DNA from: M3007 sp964646615
GTDB lineage: Bacteria; Bacteroidota; Bacteroidia; Chitinophagales; Saprospiraceae
NCBI GenBank assembly: GCA_964646615.1
Contig: CAZYEV010000018.1
Location: forward strand, 22,482 to 86,481
Reading direction: 5' to 3'
DNA: 64,000 nucleotides
Shown piece after piece: positions 1 to 10,469 of this stretch; the stretch's first letter is position 1; every line of letters starts with the position of its first letter. The notes under the pieces are model-generated. The model saw only the letters and a program-made list of their open reading frames with translations. It did no database searches and was not told where the DNA came from. The position numbers were made by a program, and so were the translations under genes.

Positions 1-1
1 C

Positions 2-1756
2 CAGTTTCTGGCCGACCGCTACATTCTGGGCACCTGCCCGGTATGCGGCAACCCCGACGCCTATGGCGACCAGTGCGAAAAGTGCGGCACCTCGCTCAGC
101 CCCGACCAGCTGCTGCAGCCGCGCTCGGCCCTGAGCGGCGCCACACCCGTCAAGCGCCCTACCACGCACTGGTACTTCAAACTCAACGAGCACGAGGCCT
201 GGCTGCGCGAATGGATCAACACTGGACGCCTCGAAGGCAAACAACTCCACGACCCCGCCACCTGGAAGGCGCACGTGGTAGGCCAGTGCAACTCCTGGCT
301 CGACCAGGGCCTCCAACCCCGCGCCATGACGCGCGACTTAGACTGGGGCGTAGATGTACCGCCTGAAATTCCGCACTCCGAGGGCAAAAAGCTCTACGTC
401 TGGTTGGATGCTCCTATTGGCTACATCTCAGCCACCAAACAATGGGCCGCCGACCACCGCGACAACTGGGAGCGCTTCTGGAAAAGCGACGAAACTGCCC
501 TCATCCATTTCATCGGTAAAGACAACATCGTCTTCCACTGCCTCATCTTCCCGGCGATCCTGCGCGCCCACGGTGAATTCATCCTGCCCGTCAACGTGCC
601 GGCCAACCAGTTCCTTAACTTAGAGGGCGCCAAACTGTCCACCTCGCGCAACTGGGCTGTGTGGGCACACGAATACCTGGAGGAACTGCCCGGGCGCGAA
701 GACGACCTGCGCTACAACCTCATCAAAAACATGCCCGAACAGCGCGACAGCGAATTCACCTGGAAGGGCTTGCAGGAGACGACCAACACCGAGCTGGTGG
801 GCAACTTAGGCGGCTTCATCCAGCGCGTGTTTGTGCTCGTGCATAAAAACTACGGCGGTCTGGTGCCTCAAGCCAACGCGGAGCAGACCTTCCGAAGCGG
901 CTGGAACGCTGAACAGGAGACAACCATAGACCGCGAGCTGTTCGCCTTAGCCAAAAAGCTGGAGGAAATGGGCGCTGAGGTAGAGCGCTTTCAATTTCGC
1001 GATGCGCTGCGCGTGCTGATGGAGATTTCCAGCGCAGGCAATGCGCTTTTGCAATTCAACGAACCGTGGAAAGCCACTTCGGAGCGCACCGAAGCGGTGA
1101 AGGCCGTGCTCTTTACCGCTATTCAGTACGCGGTGGCCCTCTCAGCGGCAATGCGTCCGTTTTTGCCCTTTGCTGCCGAGCGCCTGCGCGCTCAACTCAA
1201 CCTGCCCGCTTTTGAAGACAGCGGCGAATTGGTCGCACTCATCAACGACCTGCTCGAGGGCAATGCCGTGCTGTGGCCCAACCACCCTATAAACCTGCCG
1301 GAGCATCTGTTCACTCGCCTGCCCGATGAGGCCATTGAGGCGCAAATGCAAAAGCTGCGCGCTGCTCAGCCGCCCGCGCAGGCGGATACTCCCGTGTCTT
1401 CGCCTGCCGCGGAGTACCCGCCCGTAAAGGAGACCATCCCTTACGAAGTGTTTGCCCAGCTCGATCTGCGGGTGGCGACCATCGTCGGCGCCGAAAAGGT
1501 GGAAAAAGCCGACAAGCTCTTGCGCCTGACGGTGGACTTGGGCTTCGAGACGCGCACCATTGTGGCCGGCATTGCGCAGCACTATACCCCTGAGGCGGTC
1601 GTGGGCCGTCAGGTGGTGGTGGTGGCCAATCTGGCCCCGCGCAAGATGCGCGGCATCGAGTCGCAGGGCATGGTGCTCATGGCCGAAGATGCACAGGGGC
1701 GCCTGAGCTTCGTGCGCCCCGATGACGGCTGGCCAGTGGGCTTTGGTGTGCGCTAA
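2..1756 (+). CDS. metG: Methionyl-tRNA synthetase, 5' end missing
   Basis: Charges tRNA-Met with methionine in the cytoplasm. The reading frame is open from base 2, so the start lies before the window; 584 residues are visible, against about 680 for the whole enzyme. The visible part begins just before a double zinc knuckle (CPVC at residues 12-15, CEKC at 25-28). It continues with YVWLDAPIGY and a KMSKS-loop equivalent reading KLSTS near residue 211, a variant usual in Bacteroidota. After the anticodon-binding helices there is a Pro/Ala-rich linker and, from about residue 480, a Trbp111/EMAP-II-like tRNA-binding domain (FAQLDLRVATIVGAEKVEKA), which makes the enzyme a dimer in relatives. It converges with ettA. 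Confidence 0.96.
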   Translation, partial: QFLADRYILGTCPVCGNPDAYGDQCEKCGTSLSPDQLLQPRSALSGATPVKRPTTHWYFKLNEHEAWLREWINTGRLEGKQLHDPATWKAHVVGQCNSWLDQGLQPRAMTRDLDWGVDVPPEIPHSEGKKLYVWLDAPIGYISATKQWAADHRDNWERFWKSDETALIHFIGKDNIVFHCLIFPAILRAHGEFILPVNVPANQFLNLEGAKLSTSRNWAVWAHEYLEELPGREDDLRYNLIKNMPEQRDSEFTWKGLQETTNTELVGNLGGFIQRVFVLVHKNYGGLVPQANAEQTFRSGWNAEQETTIDRELFALAKKLEEMGAEVERFQFRDALRVLMEISSAGNALLQFNEPWKATSERTEAVKAVLFTAIQYAVALSAAMRPFLPFAAERLRAQLNLPAFEDSGELVALINDLLEGNAVLWPNHPINLPEHLFTRLPDEAIEAQMQKLRAAQPPAQADTPVSSPAAEYPPVKETIPYEVFAQLDLRVATIVGAEKVEKADKLLRLTVDLGFETRTIVAGIAQHYTPEAVVGRQVVVVANLAPRKMRGIESQGMVLMAEDAQGRLSFVRPDDGWPVGFGVR

Positions 1757-1836
1757 AGCAAAGGCACCAGCCCGGATACTGCTGGCAACAATCAGCATAG
1801 GAGCGAGCGCATGGAAGGGCGCAAGCGCTGTCTTTT

Positions 1837-3507
<1,671 letters not shown>

Positions 3508-3557
3508 GGGTGGAATATGGTTGAAGGAACGCGTTTTTGCTACCGGAAAAAGCGGCG

Positions 3558-3565
3558 CAAAGGTA
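3558..3565 (-). promoter_or_regulatory. -7 promoter box of ettA
   Basis: TACCTTTG on the minus strand matches the Bacteroidota -7 consensus TAnnTTTG, 51 nt before the ettA GTG. No clear -33 TTG is seen. Confidence 0.5.
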
Positions 3566-3715
3566 GGGCGAGCGAAGCGGCTTTTAGCGCCCGCATTTCG
3601 GCAAATGCGGCAATCGCCCGTTCTTTGTGCGTTCGACGCTGCTGTTGCTGTTAGCCTCTTTTTTGTAGTCAGCAAAGCAGCGCCTCTCTCGCCTGACCAT
3701 GCACGAGCCAGCGCC

Positions 3716-4690
3716 ATGCGTATCCTCTTTCACCCTGCTGTACTCTCGCACGACACCGGCCCGGGGCACCCGGAGCGCCGCGAACGTGTGGAGGCCTTCG
3801 GCCCGCTGGAAATCACTACTTTGGAGACCTTAGCAGCCGCCGAAGAGGAACTGTACCGCGTTCACCGGCGCTCTTATGTAGAGACGGTACAAAGGGCCTG
3901 TACGCTGGGGCTGCCTTTAGATGGCGACACCCAGACCTCTATCGGCAGTTACGAAGCCGCCCTGACGGCCGTAGCCCTGACGCTCCAGGCCTTAGAGCAC
4001 GGCGATTTTGCCTTAGTACGCCCGCCGGGCCACCATGCCTATGCCGACCAGGGGCGTGGCTTTTGCCTGTTCAACAACGTGGCCATTGCCGCCCAAAAGG
4101 CGGCCGACGCGGGCCAGCGCGTCCTCGTGCTCGACTTCGATGGCCACCTCGGCGACGGTACCATGGACATTTTCTACCAAAACCCGCAGGTGCTCTACTG
4201 GTCGCTGCACCAGTATCCGGCCTACCCGGGCAATGGCTCGCCTGTAGAAATTGGCCAGGGCTCTGGCCGCGGCTTCACGGTCAACTGCCCGCTGCCGGCC
4301 CAAAGCGGCGACGACATCTTCCAGCACGCCGTAGAGTACATGCTGCCCATCGCCCTGCAATTTCAGCCCGAAGTGGTGGCCGTATCAGCGGGCTTCGACG
4401 CCCACTGGGCCGACCCGCTGCTGCAGCTGCGCGCCACCAATTACTTCTACTATTGGATAGGCCAGACGCTGCGCCAGGCCTTCCCTACCCAGCGCATCTT
4501 TGCTGCGCTGGAAGGCGGCTACAACACCGACGAACTGCCGGGCTGCGCACACAGTTTTATCGCCGGCATTAACGGCGATGCGCCGCCGGCTCCGGAGCCG
4601 CCTACGACTTCGAGCCGCCGCATCTGGGAAATGTACGAACTGTACCTTCACCAGGCAGCCGCGGCACTCTCGAAACACTGGAAACTTTAA
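3716..4690 (+). CDS. AcuC/HDAC-family lysine deacetylase
   Basis: Zinc hydrolase of the arginase/deacetylase fold, 324 residues, probably removing acetyl groups from protein lysines. Seen: RPPGHHAY with the catalytic His pair at residues 106-107, zinc ligands Asp142/His144 in DFDGHLGDGT and Asp228 in SAGFDAH, and the transition-state Tyr269 in LEGGYN. The usual DxDxHHG is DFDGHLG, so the second His, not a zinc ligand, is Leu. The ATG at 3716 begins MRILFHPAVLSHDTGPGHPE, the normal family start; the upstream in-frame extension from 3431 overlaps the ettA leader and is not convincing. The stop is 4 nt before the next gene, a Pat-like acetyltransferase, so the two are probably one writer/eraser operon. 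A polyamine deacetylase role cannot be excluded. Confidence 0.87.
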   Translation: MRILFHPAVLSHDTGPGHPERRERVEAFGPLEITTLETLAAAEEELYRVHRRSYVETVQRACTLGLPLDGDTQTSIGSYEAALTAVALTLQALEHGDFALVRPPGHHAYADQGRGFCLFNNVAIAAQKAADAGQRVLVLDFDGHLGDGTMDIFYQNPQVLYWSLHQYPAYPGNGSPVEIGQGSGRGFTVNCPLPAQSGDDIFQHAVEYMLPIALQFQPEVVAVSAGFDAHWADPLLQLRATNYFYYWIGQTLRQAFPTQRIFAALEGGYNTDELPGCAHSFIAGINGDAPPAPEPPTTSSRRIWEMYELYLHQAAAALSKHWKL

Positions 4691-4694
4691 GCCC

Positions 4695-7373
4695 ATGAAG
4701 CAGGTCTTAGACAGGTTTTTCCACCCGCGTTCTATAGCCGTCGTAGGCGCCACAGAAAAGGCGGGTAAAATCGGCAGCACGGTGCTGGAAAACCTGCTAC
4801 AGGGGGGATACCAGGGCAAGCTGTACGCCGTCAATCCCAAGTACCGCACGGTGCACGGGGTGCGGTGTTACGCCCGGCTAAGGCGCCTACCAGCATCGCC
4901 CGACCTGGTCGTATTTGCCCTGCCGGCAGCTTACGTACCCGACCTGATGGAAGACTGCGCCGCTATAGGCGCCACCTGTGCACTGGTGCTTTCGGGCGGC
5001 TTTCAGGCAGATGGCCCGGAGGCCGACCAACGCCTGCTGCGCGCACTGAAGGAAGCCGCCGCCCGTCACGGCGTGCGCCTCATCGGCCCCGACTCCCTGG
5101 GGCTGATGACGCCCTCCATTGGGCTGAACGCCACCTATGCTCCGGCCATGCCAGGGGCAGGGCGCTTGGCCTTCATCTCGCAGAGCGGCGCTCTGGGGGC
5201 GGCCGTGCTCGACTGGGCCGCCGAAAAGCGCGTGGGTATCAGCCACTTTGTGTCGGTAGGCCAGATGGCCGACATTGGCATAGATGTGCTGATTGACTAC
5301 TTCGGCGCCGACAGCCGCACGGCCTGCATCCTGATGTACGTCGAAACGCTCAGCCAGGCGCGGCGTTTCATGAGTGCCGCACGCGCCTTTGCGCGCTCGA
5401 AGCCCATCGTTGTGCTCAAAGCAGGGGCCAGCGCTTCGGGTGCACGGGCCACGCTGCTGCACGCCGGCGCCATGGCGGGCAACGACGCCGTTTTTGAGGC
5501 TGCCTTCCGGCGCGCCGGCGTCATTCGGGTGCAGACGGTGCAGGAACTGTTCGACTGTGCTCAGGCATTGGCCCTTCAGCCCCTGCCGGCAGGCAACCGG
5601 CTGGCCATCATTACCAATGCGGGTGGGCCGGCCATTCTGGCCACCGATGTGCTGGAAAAATACGGCGGAACACTCGCTTCATTAGCCCCCACCTTTGTAG
5701 AAACGCTGAGCGAGGCGCTCCCGCCGGACTGGAGCCGCTCCAACCCGCTCGACCTGTCGGGGCTGGCATCAGCAGAGCACTACCGCGCGGCGCTTCGCAC
5801 CTGCCTTCAGGACAGCGATACCGACGCCGTGCTGGTCATCCTGACCCCCCAACGACCGGCAGACGCCGAGGCCGTGGCCCACGTCGTCGTGGAGGAAAGC
5901 CGCAACACCTCCGGCAAGCCCATCTTCGCCGCCTGGATGGGTCAGCGCTTCGTGCAGGCCGGGCGCCAGGTGCTCGAAAACAGCGGCATCCCCTGGTATC
6001 CGTTCCCGGAGCGGGCCGTGGCGGCCTTCTTGCATGCCGCCCACTACCGCCGTAACTTAGAGATGCTCTACGAGACGCCGCCCGACCTGCCCATTGACAT
6101 GCCCGGCATTAGCCGCAGTGCAGCACAGGGCATTATCGAGGCCGTGCGCGCTTCGGGGCGCGTACATCTGGAAGAGTCGGAAGCGCGGCGCCTGCTGGCC
6201 TGCTACGGCATCCCGGTCAATACGGCCTATCTGGCGCGCAATGAGGACGAAGTGGCCGCCATCATGCGCAACCTCGGCGGTCCGGTAGCGCTGAAGATTG
6301 AGTCGCCCGACATCTGGCACAAATCCGAAGTACACGGCGTACGCTTAGGCATCGAGACGGAATTTGGCGCCCGGCAGGTCTTCCGCTTTTTGATGGAAAA
6401 CGTGCGCAAAAAGCGCCCCGACGCACGCTTAGTGGGCGTAACGGTGGAGCGCATGGTCAACGTACAGCACGAACTGCTCATCGGCTCGTTTAAAGACCCC
6501 ATCTTCGGGCCGGTCATCGTCTTTGGGCTTGGCGGCGTAGCCACCGAGATCTGGCGCGACCGGGCCATTGGCCTGCCCCCGCTCAACCTCGCGCTGGCGC
6601 GCCACTTAGTGGAGGGCACGCGCATTGCCCAGTTGCTGCGCGGCTTTCGGCATTTGCCTCCCGCTCCGGTGGAGCAGCTGTACGACCTGCTGGTGCGCTT
6701 TGCCTATCTGCTCATGGATTTCCCCGACCTGGCCGAAGTGGAAATCAACCCTTTCGCCCTCGGCCCCGATGGCGGCGTGGCTTTAGACGCCGCGGCCTCG
6801 CTCGAACCCACGCCGTCGGCCCAACGCGAACCCTACGAACACCTGTGCATCCAGCCCTATCCAACGCAATGGATAAAAAAGGTGGAACACGCCAAAAGCG
6901 GCCACACCATCCTGCTGCGACCCATCCGCCCCGAAGATGAGCCGCTGGAAGCCGAACTGGTGCAAAACGCCTCGCGCGAAAGCCTGTATTATCGCTTCTT
7001 CGGCTTCACACCCGGCATTGACCACAAGATGCTGGCCCGCTTCACGCACATTGACTACGACCGCGAAATGGCCATTGTGGCCGTGGTGGAAGAGGGCGGC
7101 AAGCCGCACATCATCGGCGTGGTGCGCATCGTGGGCGACGCCTGGCGCGAAGAGTGCGAGTACGCTATTCTGGTGGCCGACGCCTGGCACGGCAAAGGCA
7201 TCGGCAGCCTGCTGACCGACTACATCATTGAAATCGCCCGCGCCCAGGGCTATCGGCGCATCACCGCCACTTTCCTGAAAACCAACACGGCCATGCGCCG
7301 CGTCTTTGAGCGCAAAGGCTTCACCATACGCCCAGGCGACGGCGCCGATTACGCCGAACTGGCGTTGCAATAA
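4695..7373 (+). CDS. Pat-like NDP-forming acyl-CoA synthetase / GNAT acetyltransferase fusion
   Basis: 892 residues with the Pat/YfiQ order of domains: CoA-binding Rossmann domain (IAVVGATEKAGKIGS), succinyl-CoA-ligase-like middle part, ATP-grasp region (about 490-715, with GPVALKIESPDIWHKSEVHG) and a C-terminal GNAT domain from about residue 735 (acetyl-CoA loop WHGKGIGSLL). Pat enzymes acetylate lysine in acyl-CoA synthetases and other enzymes. His256 in HAGAMAG occupies the place of the phosphohistidine of ADP-forming acetyl-CoA synthetases, so the ligase half may be active here. The start follows the deacetylase stop by 4 nt, which suggests coupled translation. The in-frame extension back to 4500 lies inside the deacetylase gene and was discarded. 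The product could instead serve mainly as an acyl-CoA synthetase. Confidence 0.88.
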   Translation: MKQVLDRFFHPRSIAVVGATEKAGKIGSTVLENLLQGGYQGKLYAVNPKYRTVHGVRCYARLRRLPASPDLVVFALPAAYVPDLMEDCAAIGATCALVLSGGFQADGPEADQRLLRALKEAAARHGVRLIGPDSLGLMTPSIGLNATYAPAMPGAGRLAFISQSGALGAAVLDWAAEKRVGISHFVSVGQMADIGIDVLIDYFGADSRTACILMYVETLSQARRFMSAARAFARSKPIVVLKAGASASGARATLLHAGAMAGNDAVFEAAFRRAGVIRVQTVQELFDCAQALALQPLPAGNRLAIITNAGGPAILATDVLEKYGGTLASLAPTFVETLSEALPPDWSRSNPLDLSGLASAEHYRAALRTCLQDSDTDAVLVILTPQRPADAEAVAHVVVEESRNTSGKPIFAAWMGQRFVQAGRQVLENSGIPWYPFPERAVAAFLHAAHYRRNLEMLYETPPDLPIDMPGISRSAAQGIIEAVRASGRVHLEESEARRLLACYGIPVNTAYLARNEDEVAAIMRNLGGPVALKIESPDIWHKSEVHGVRLGIETEFGARQVFRFLMENVRKKRPDARLVGVTVERMVNVQHELLIGSFKDPIFGPVIVFGLGGVATEIWRDRAIGLPPLNLALARHLVEGTRIAQLLRGFRHLPPAPVEQLYDLLVRFAYLLMDFPDLAEVEINPFALGPDGGVALDAAASLEPTPSAQREPYEHLCIQPYPTQWIKKVEHAKSGHTILLRPIRPEDEPLEAELVQNASRESLYYRFFGFTPGIDHKMLARFTHIDYDREMAIVAVVEEGGKPHIIGVVRIVGDAWREECEYAILVADAWHGKGIGSLLTDYIIEIARAQGYRRITATFLKTNTAMRRVFERKGFTIRPGDGADYAELALQ

Positions 7374-7382
7374 GCCAACCCA

Positions 7383-7895
7383 TCAGGCCGAAGGCCGCTT
7401 CCAGCACATGACAAAGTCATTCATGAAAAAGCCATCGCCGATGTCAAAATCGGCACAGCGCTCGATGCGGAAGCCCATTTTGAAATAAAAGTTGATGCTC
7501 TTGTAATTCTGCCGGTTCACCGTCAGGCGCACCTCGCGGGCATCGGGATACTTTTCCAAAAGTTGTTCAAAGGTTTCGGCGCCCAGCCCTTTTCCCTGTT
7601 GCTCCGCCTCTAAATAAAACTTGTGGATGAAATACTGCCCGGCCGCCTGTTGGCTGATGGCGACGAAGCCAATGGGCGTATCGGATTGGGCGACGTGAAC
7701 GAGCCAGAATTGAGCGCCCTCCTCCGTCATCTGCCGCCGGAGGGCCTCGGCGCTGTACATGCGTTCGAGCATGTAAGCCGTTTGGGCCTCGCCGATAATG
7801 GGTGGGTAGTGGGCCCACCAGATGCGATGCGCCAGCGCTTGCACGGCAGGTATGTCATCGGGCGTGGCTTGTGCCAGACTAATTCTTTTTGGCAT
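7383..7895 (-). CDS. GNAT-family N-acetyltransferase
   Basis: Single GNAT domain of 170 residues: an acetyl-CoA-dependent acyltransferase of unknown substrate. The pyrophosphate-binding loop is seen as EQQGKGLGAETFEQLL, followed by the usual final strands (VRLTVNRQNYKSINFYFKMGF). The ATG at 7893-7895 lies inside the 3' end of the OmpH-like gene (17-nt overlap, other frame), so the two are probably co-transcribed with coupled translation. The stop faces the Pat-like gene 10 nt away with no evident terminator between. Confidence 0.85.
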   Translation of the reverse strand: MPKRISLAQATPDDIPAVQALAHRIWWAHYPPIIGEAQTAYMLERMYSAEALRRQMTEEGAQFWLVHVAQSDTPIGFVAISQQAAGQYFIHKFYLEAEQQGKGLGAETFEQLLEKYPDAREVRLTVNRQNYKSINFYFKMGFRIERCADFDIGDGFFMNDFVMCWKRPSA

Positions 7896-8493
7896 TGAGC
7901 AACTCGAGCACGCGGTCCGTGATGTCTAAGCTGTCGTTGGCATAGAGCACCTGGCCGCCGCCTTTGGAATACGATAGAATGAAATCGTAGCCAATTTGGG
8001 CCTGCAGGGCGCGCAGCTGGGCTTCCACTTTGGCCGTTAGCTCATTGAGCGCTTTTTCGCGCTCTTCGGCCAGCTGTTGCCCTAAGCGCATTTCTTCCTG
8101 AGCCAGTTTTTGCTGGCGTTCGGCCAGCGCAGCGTATTCTTTTTCCAACACAGCCGGCGGCACCGTGCCGCTTTCGTACTTCTTCTGGAAGGCCTCCAGG
8201 TCGCGCATGAGCGCTTCTTTTTTGTTCATCATGCTGCGTTCAGCGTTCTGGACGCGCTGCTCTAAGGCCTTTTTCTGCTCTTTGAGCCACTCGTATTTGG
8301 CGTCGAGCGTGTCGGCGTTCACGTAGGCAATGCGCACCGGTCGCTGCACCGCTGCCCCAGCGGACTCGCCGGAGGGTGCAGGTGCTGCTGCTGGCGCCGT
8401 TGAAGGTGTTTTTGTGGAAAAATGCAGGTAGTACAGGTGGGCCACAGCCAACAGGAGCAGGATTTGCAGCGCGAGCGAAAGTTGTTTTGGCAT
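7879..8493 (-). CDS. OmpH/Skp-like envelope chaperone
   Basis: 204 residues. The N-terminus PKQLSLALQILLLLAVAHLYYLHF is a signal anchor, followed by a Pro/Ala/Ser linker, then IAYVNADTL (the strand that begins OmpH domains), a long charged coiled coil from about residue 75 to 165, and a closing strand with YDFILSYSKGGGQVLYANDSLDIT. Skp/OmpH proteins hold unfolded outer-membrane proteins in the periplasm with their coiled-coil tentacles. I chose the ATG at 8493; the open frame goes on to 8529. The retained anchor, with no clear signal-peptidase site, suggests a membrane-tethered form. Confidence 0.83.
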   Translation of the reverse strand: MPKQLSLALQILLLLAVAHLYYLHFSTKTPSTAPAAAPAPSGESAGAAVQRPVRIAYVNADTLDAKYEWLKEQKKALEQRVQNAERSMMNKKEALMRDLEAFQKKYESGTVPPAVLEKEYAALAERQQKLAQEEMRLGQQLAEEREKALNELTAKVEAQLRALQAQIGYDFILSYSKGGGQVLYANDSLDITDRVLELLNAKKN

Positions 8494-8574
8494 AAAAAGC
8501 GGAAAAATATCAGTGTTCAAAAAACCCAATCACAGCACAGTGGTGCCGTTGTGGAATGCGCGGGCGAAGGTCGG

Positions 8575-8582
8575 TAATTTTG
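8575..8582 (+). promoter_or_regulatory. Possible promoter of fadD
   Basis: TAATTTTG (8575-8582) matches TAnnTTTG, with a TTG at 8549-8551, 23 nt upstream. The leader to the fadD ATG would be about 100 nt. The AT-rich intergenic stretch 8494-8689 shows no other signal. Confidence 0.4.
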
Positions 8583-8689
8583 GCTGTTATTGGCCAAAAG
8601 AGCAAAAAACCAGGCCGCATGGCGCTAAAATTTCCAATCTTTTAACACCTTCGCGCACTGAAAATTTTTTAACCAAAATCAACAACATT

Positions 8690-10363
8690 ATGGCAGAACG
8701 ACCCTGGCTCAAACTTTACCCGAAAGGCGTACCCGCCAATATAGACCCTAATGTTTACCCGCGCCTGACCGACATGCTGGATGCGTGCTTTAAAAAGTAC
8801 CGCGACCTGCCTGCCTTTATTTTTATGGGCAAGTCCATCACCTTCGGCGAAGTAGATCGCCTGAGCAACCACTTTGCCGCCTATCTGCAATCGCGCGGGC
8901 TGGAACCGGGCGACCGCATTGCCCTGATGATGCCCAACATCCTGCAATACCCTATCGCCCTTTTCGGCGCCTTGCGCGCAGGGCTGATTGTGGTGAACAC
9001 CAACCCGCTCTACACGCCGCGCGAAATGCGCCACCAGTTTGTGGACTCTGGTGCCAAAGCCATCCTCATTGCCGAAAACTTCGCCCACAACTTAGAGCAA
9101 ATCATTGGCGAAACGCCCATCAAAACGGTCATCCTGACCAGCATCGGCGAAATGCTCGGCCTCAAAGGCGCCATCGTCAACTTCGTCCTCCGCAACGTCA
9201 AGAAAATGGTGCCCAAATATCGCCTGGCCAACACGGTTACCTTCAGCGAAGCGCTGCGCCAGGGGCGCAACTTCAGCGTGAAGCCGCATGAGTCAGGCCC
9301 AGACGACACCATCATCCTGCAGTACACGGGCGGCACCACTGGTGTCTCGAAAGGCGCCATGCTGACCAACCGCAACTTAGTGGCCAACATGGAACAAATT
9401 CGGGCCTGGCTGGCCCCCGTGATGCCGGAAGGCAAGATGATGGCCCTGTGCCCGCTGCCGCTGTACCATATCTTTGCCTTCACGGTCAACTGCTTAGCAT
9501 TCATGTCGGTGGGCGGCTGCAATGTGCTCATCGTCAACCCGCGCGACATCAAGTCGGTCATCAAGGAGTGGGCGAAGCACAAGCCGAATGTATTCACAGG
9601 GGTGAACACCCTGTACAATGCCCTGCTCAACCACCCCGATTTTGCCTCACTGGATTTCAGCAACCTGCGCGTGGCCGTAGGCGGCGGCATGGCCGTACAG
9701 CGCGCTGTGTGGGAACGCTGGCGCCAGGTAACGGGCAGCCCATTGGTGGAAGGCTATGGCCTGACGGAGTCCAGCCCGGTGCTGTGTGTCAACCCGGTGG
9801 ACGAAAACAACCGCGTGGGTTCCATCGGCCTGCCCGTGCCCTCTACCGACGTGCGCATTGTGGACGAACAGGGCAATGTGCTGCCGCCCGGACGCGACAA
9901 CGTCGGCGAAATCCAGGCCAAAGGCCCGCAAATCATGAAGGGCTACTGGCAACGCCCTGAAGCCACCGCCGACGTCATCAAAGACGGCTGGCTCTGCACC
10001 GGCGACATTGGTTACATGAGTGAAGACGGCTTCTTCTACATCGTGGACCGCAAGAAAGACATGATCCTCGTCTCGGGCTTCAACGTCTATCCCAACGAGG
10101 TGGAAGATGTCATTGCGCTGCACCCCAAGGTGCTGGAAGTAGCGGTGGTGGGTGTTCCCGACGAAAAATCGGGCGAAGCCGTCAAAGCCTTCATCGTCAA
10201 GAAAGACCCGAGCCTGACGGCCGAGGAGATCATCGCGCACTGCCGCGAACAGCTGACGGCCTATAAAGTGCCCAAACACGTAGAATTCCGCACCGAACTG
10301 CCCAAGACAAACGTGGGCAAGATCCTGCGGCGCATGTTGCGCGAGGAAAAGGCCAGCAGCTAA
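8690..10363 (+). CDS. fadD: Long-chain fatty acid-CoA ligase
   Basis: AMP-forming acyl-CoA synthetase that activates long-chain fatty acids for beta-oxidation or lipid synthesis. The 557 residues match FadD (about 560). Seen: P-loop-like ILQYTGGTTGVSKGAM near residue 209, VEGYGLTESSP, WLCTGDIGYM, DRKKDMILVSGFNVYPNEVE, and the C-terminal catalytic lysine in LPKTNVGKILRRML. The ATG at 8690 begins MAERPWLKLYPKGVPANI; the earlier in-frame start at 8513 lies in AT-rich leader. Acyl-CoA ligases are classic Pat substrates and the Pat-like gene is 1.3 kb away. A 13-bp perfect hairpin follows the stop. Confidence 0.93.
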   Translation: MAERPWLKLYPKGVPANIDPNVYPRLTDMLDACFKKYRDLPAFIFMGKSITFGEVDRLSNHFAAYLQSRGLEPGDRIALMMPNILQYPIALFGALRAGLIVVNTNPLYTPREMRHQFVDSGAKAILIAENFAHNLEQIIGETPIKTVILTSIGEMLGLKGAIVNFVLRNVKKMVPKYRLANTVTFSEALRQGRNFSVKPHESGPDDTIILQYTGGTTGVSKGAMLTNRNLVANMEQIRAWLAPVMPEGKMMALCPLPLYHIFAFTVNCLAFMSVGGCNVLIVNPRDIKSVIKEWAKHKPNVFTGVNTLYNALLNHPDFASLDFSNLRVAVGGGMAVQRAVWERWRQVTGSPLVEGYGLTESSPVLCVNPVDENNRVGSIGLPVPSTDVRIVDEQGNVLPPGRDNVGEIQAKGPQIMKGYWQRPEATADVIKDGWLCTGDIGYMSEDGFFYIVDRKKDMILVSGFNVYPNEVEDVIALHPKVLEVAVVGVPDEKSGEAVKAFIVKKDPSLTAEEIIAHCREQLTAYKVPKHVEFRTELPKTNVGKILRRMLREEKASS

Positions 10364-10374
10364 GGCCACTGCGT

Positions 10375-10408
10375 GTATTGGCGTGGCCGCGGGTAGCCAC
10401 GCCAATAC
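10375..10408. terminator. Hairpin between converging fadD and ppc
   Basis: A perfect 13-bp stem (GTATTGGCGTGGC, 10375-10387, with its complement at 10396-10408) and an 8-nt loop sit between two converging genes. There is no T tract directly after the stem on the plus strand, so it may act as a weak or bidirectional terminator. Confidence 0.5.
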
Positions 10409-10469
10409 CGCCTTGTGCGAAACAAGCCAAATAAAAAACCGCGCTCAGACGCTGCGGCAGCCTCAGGCA

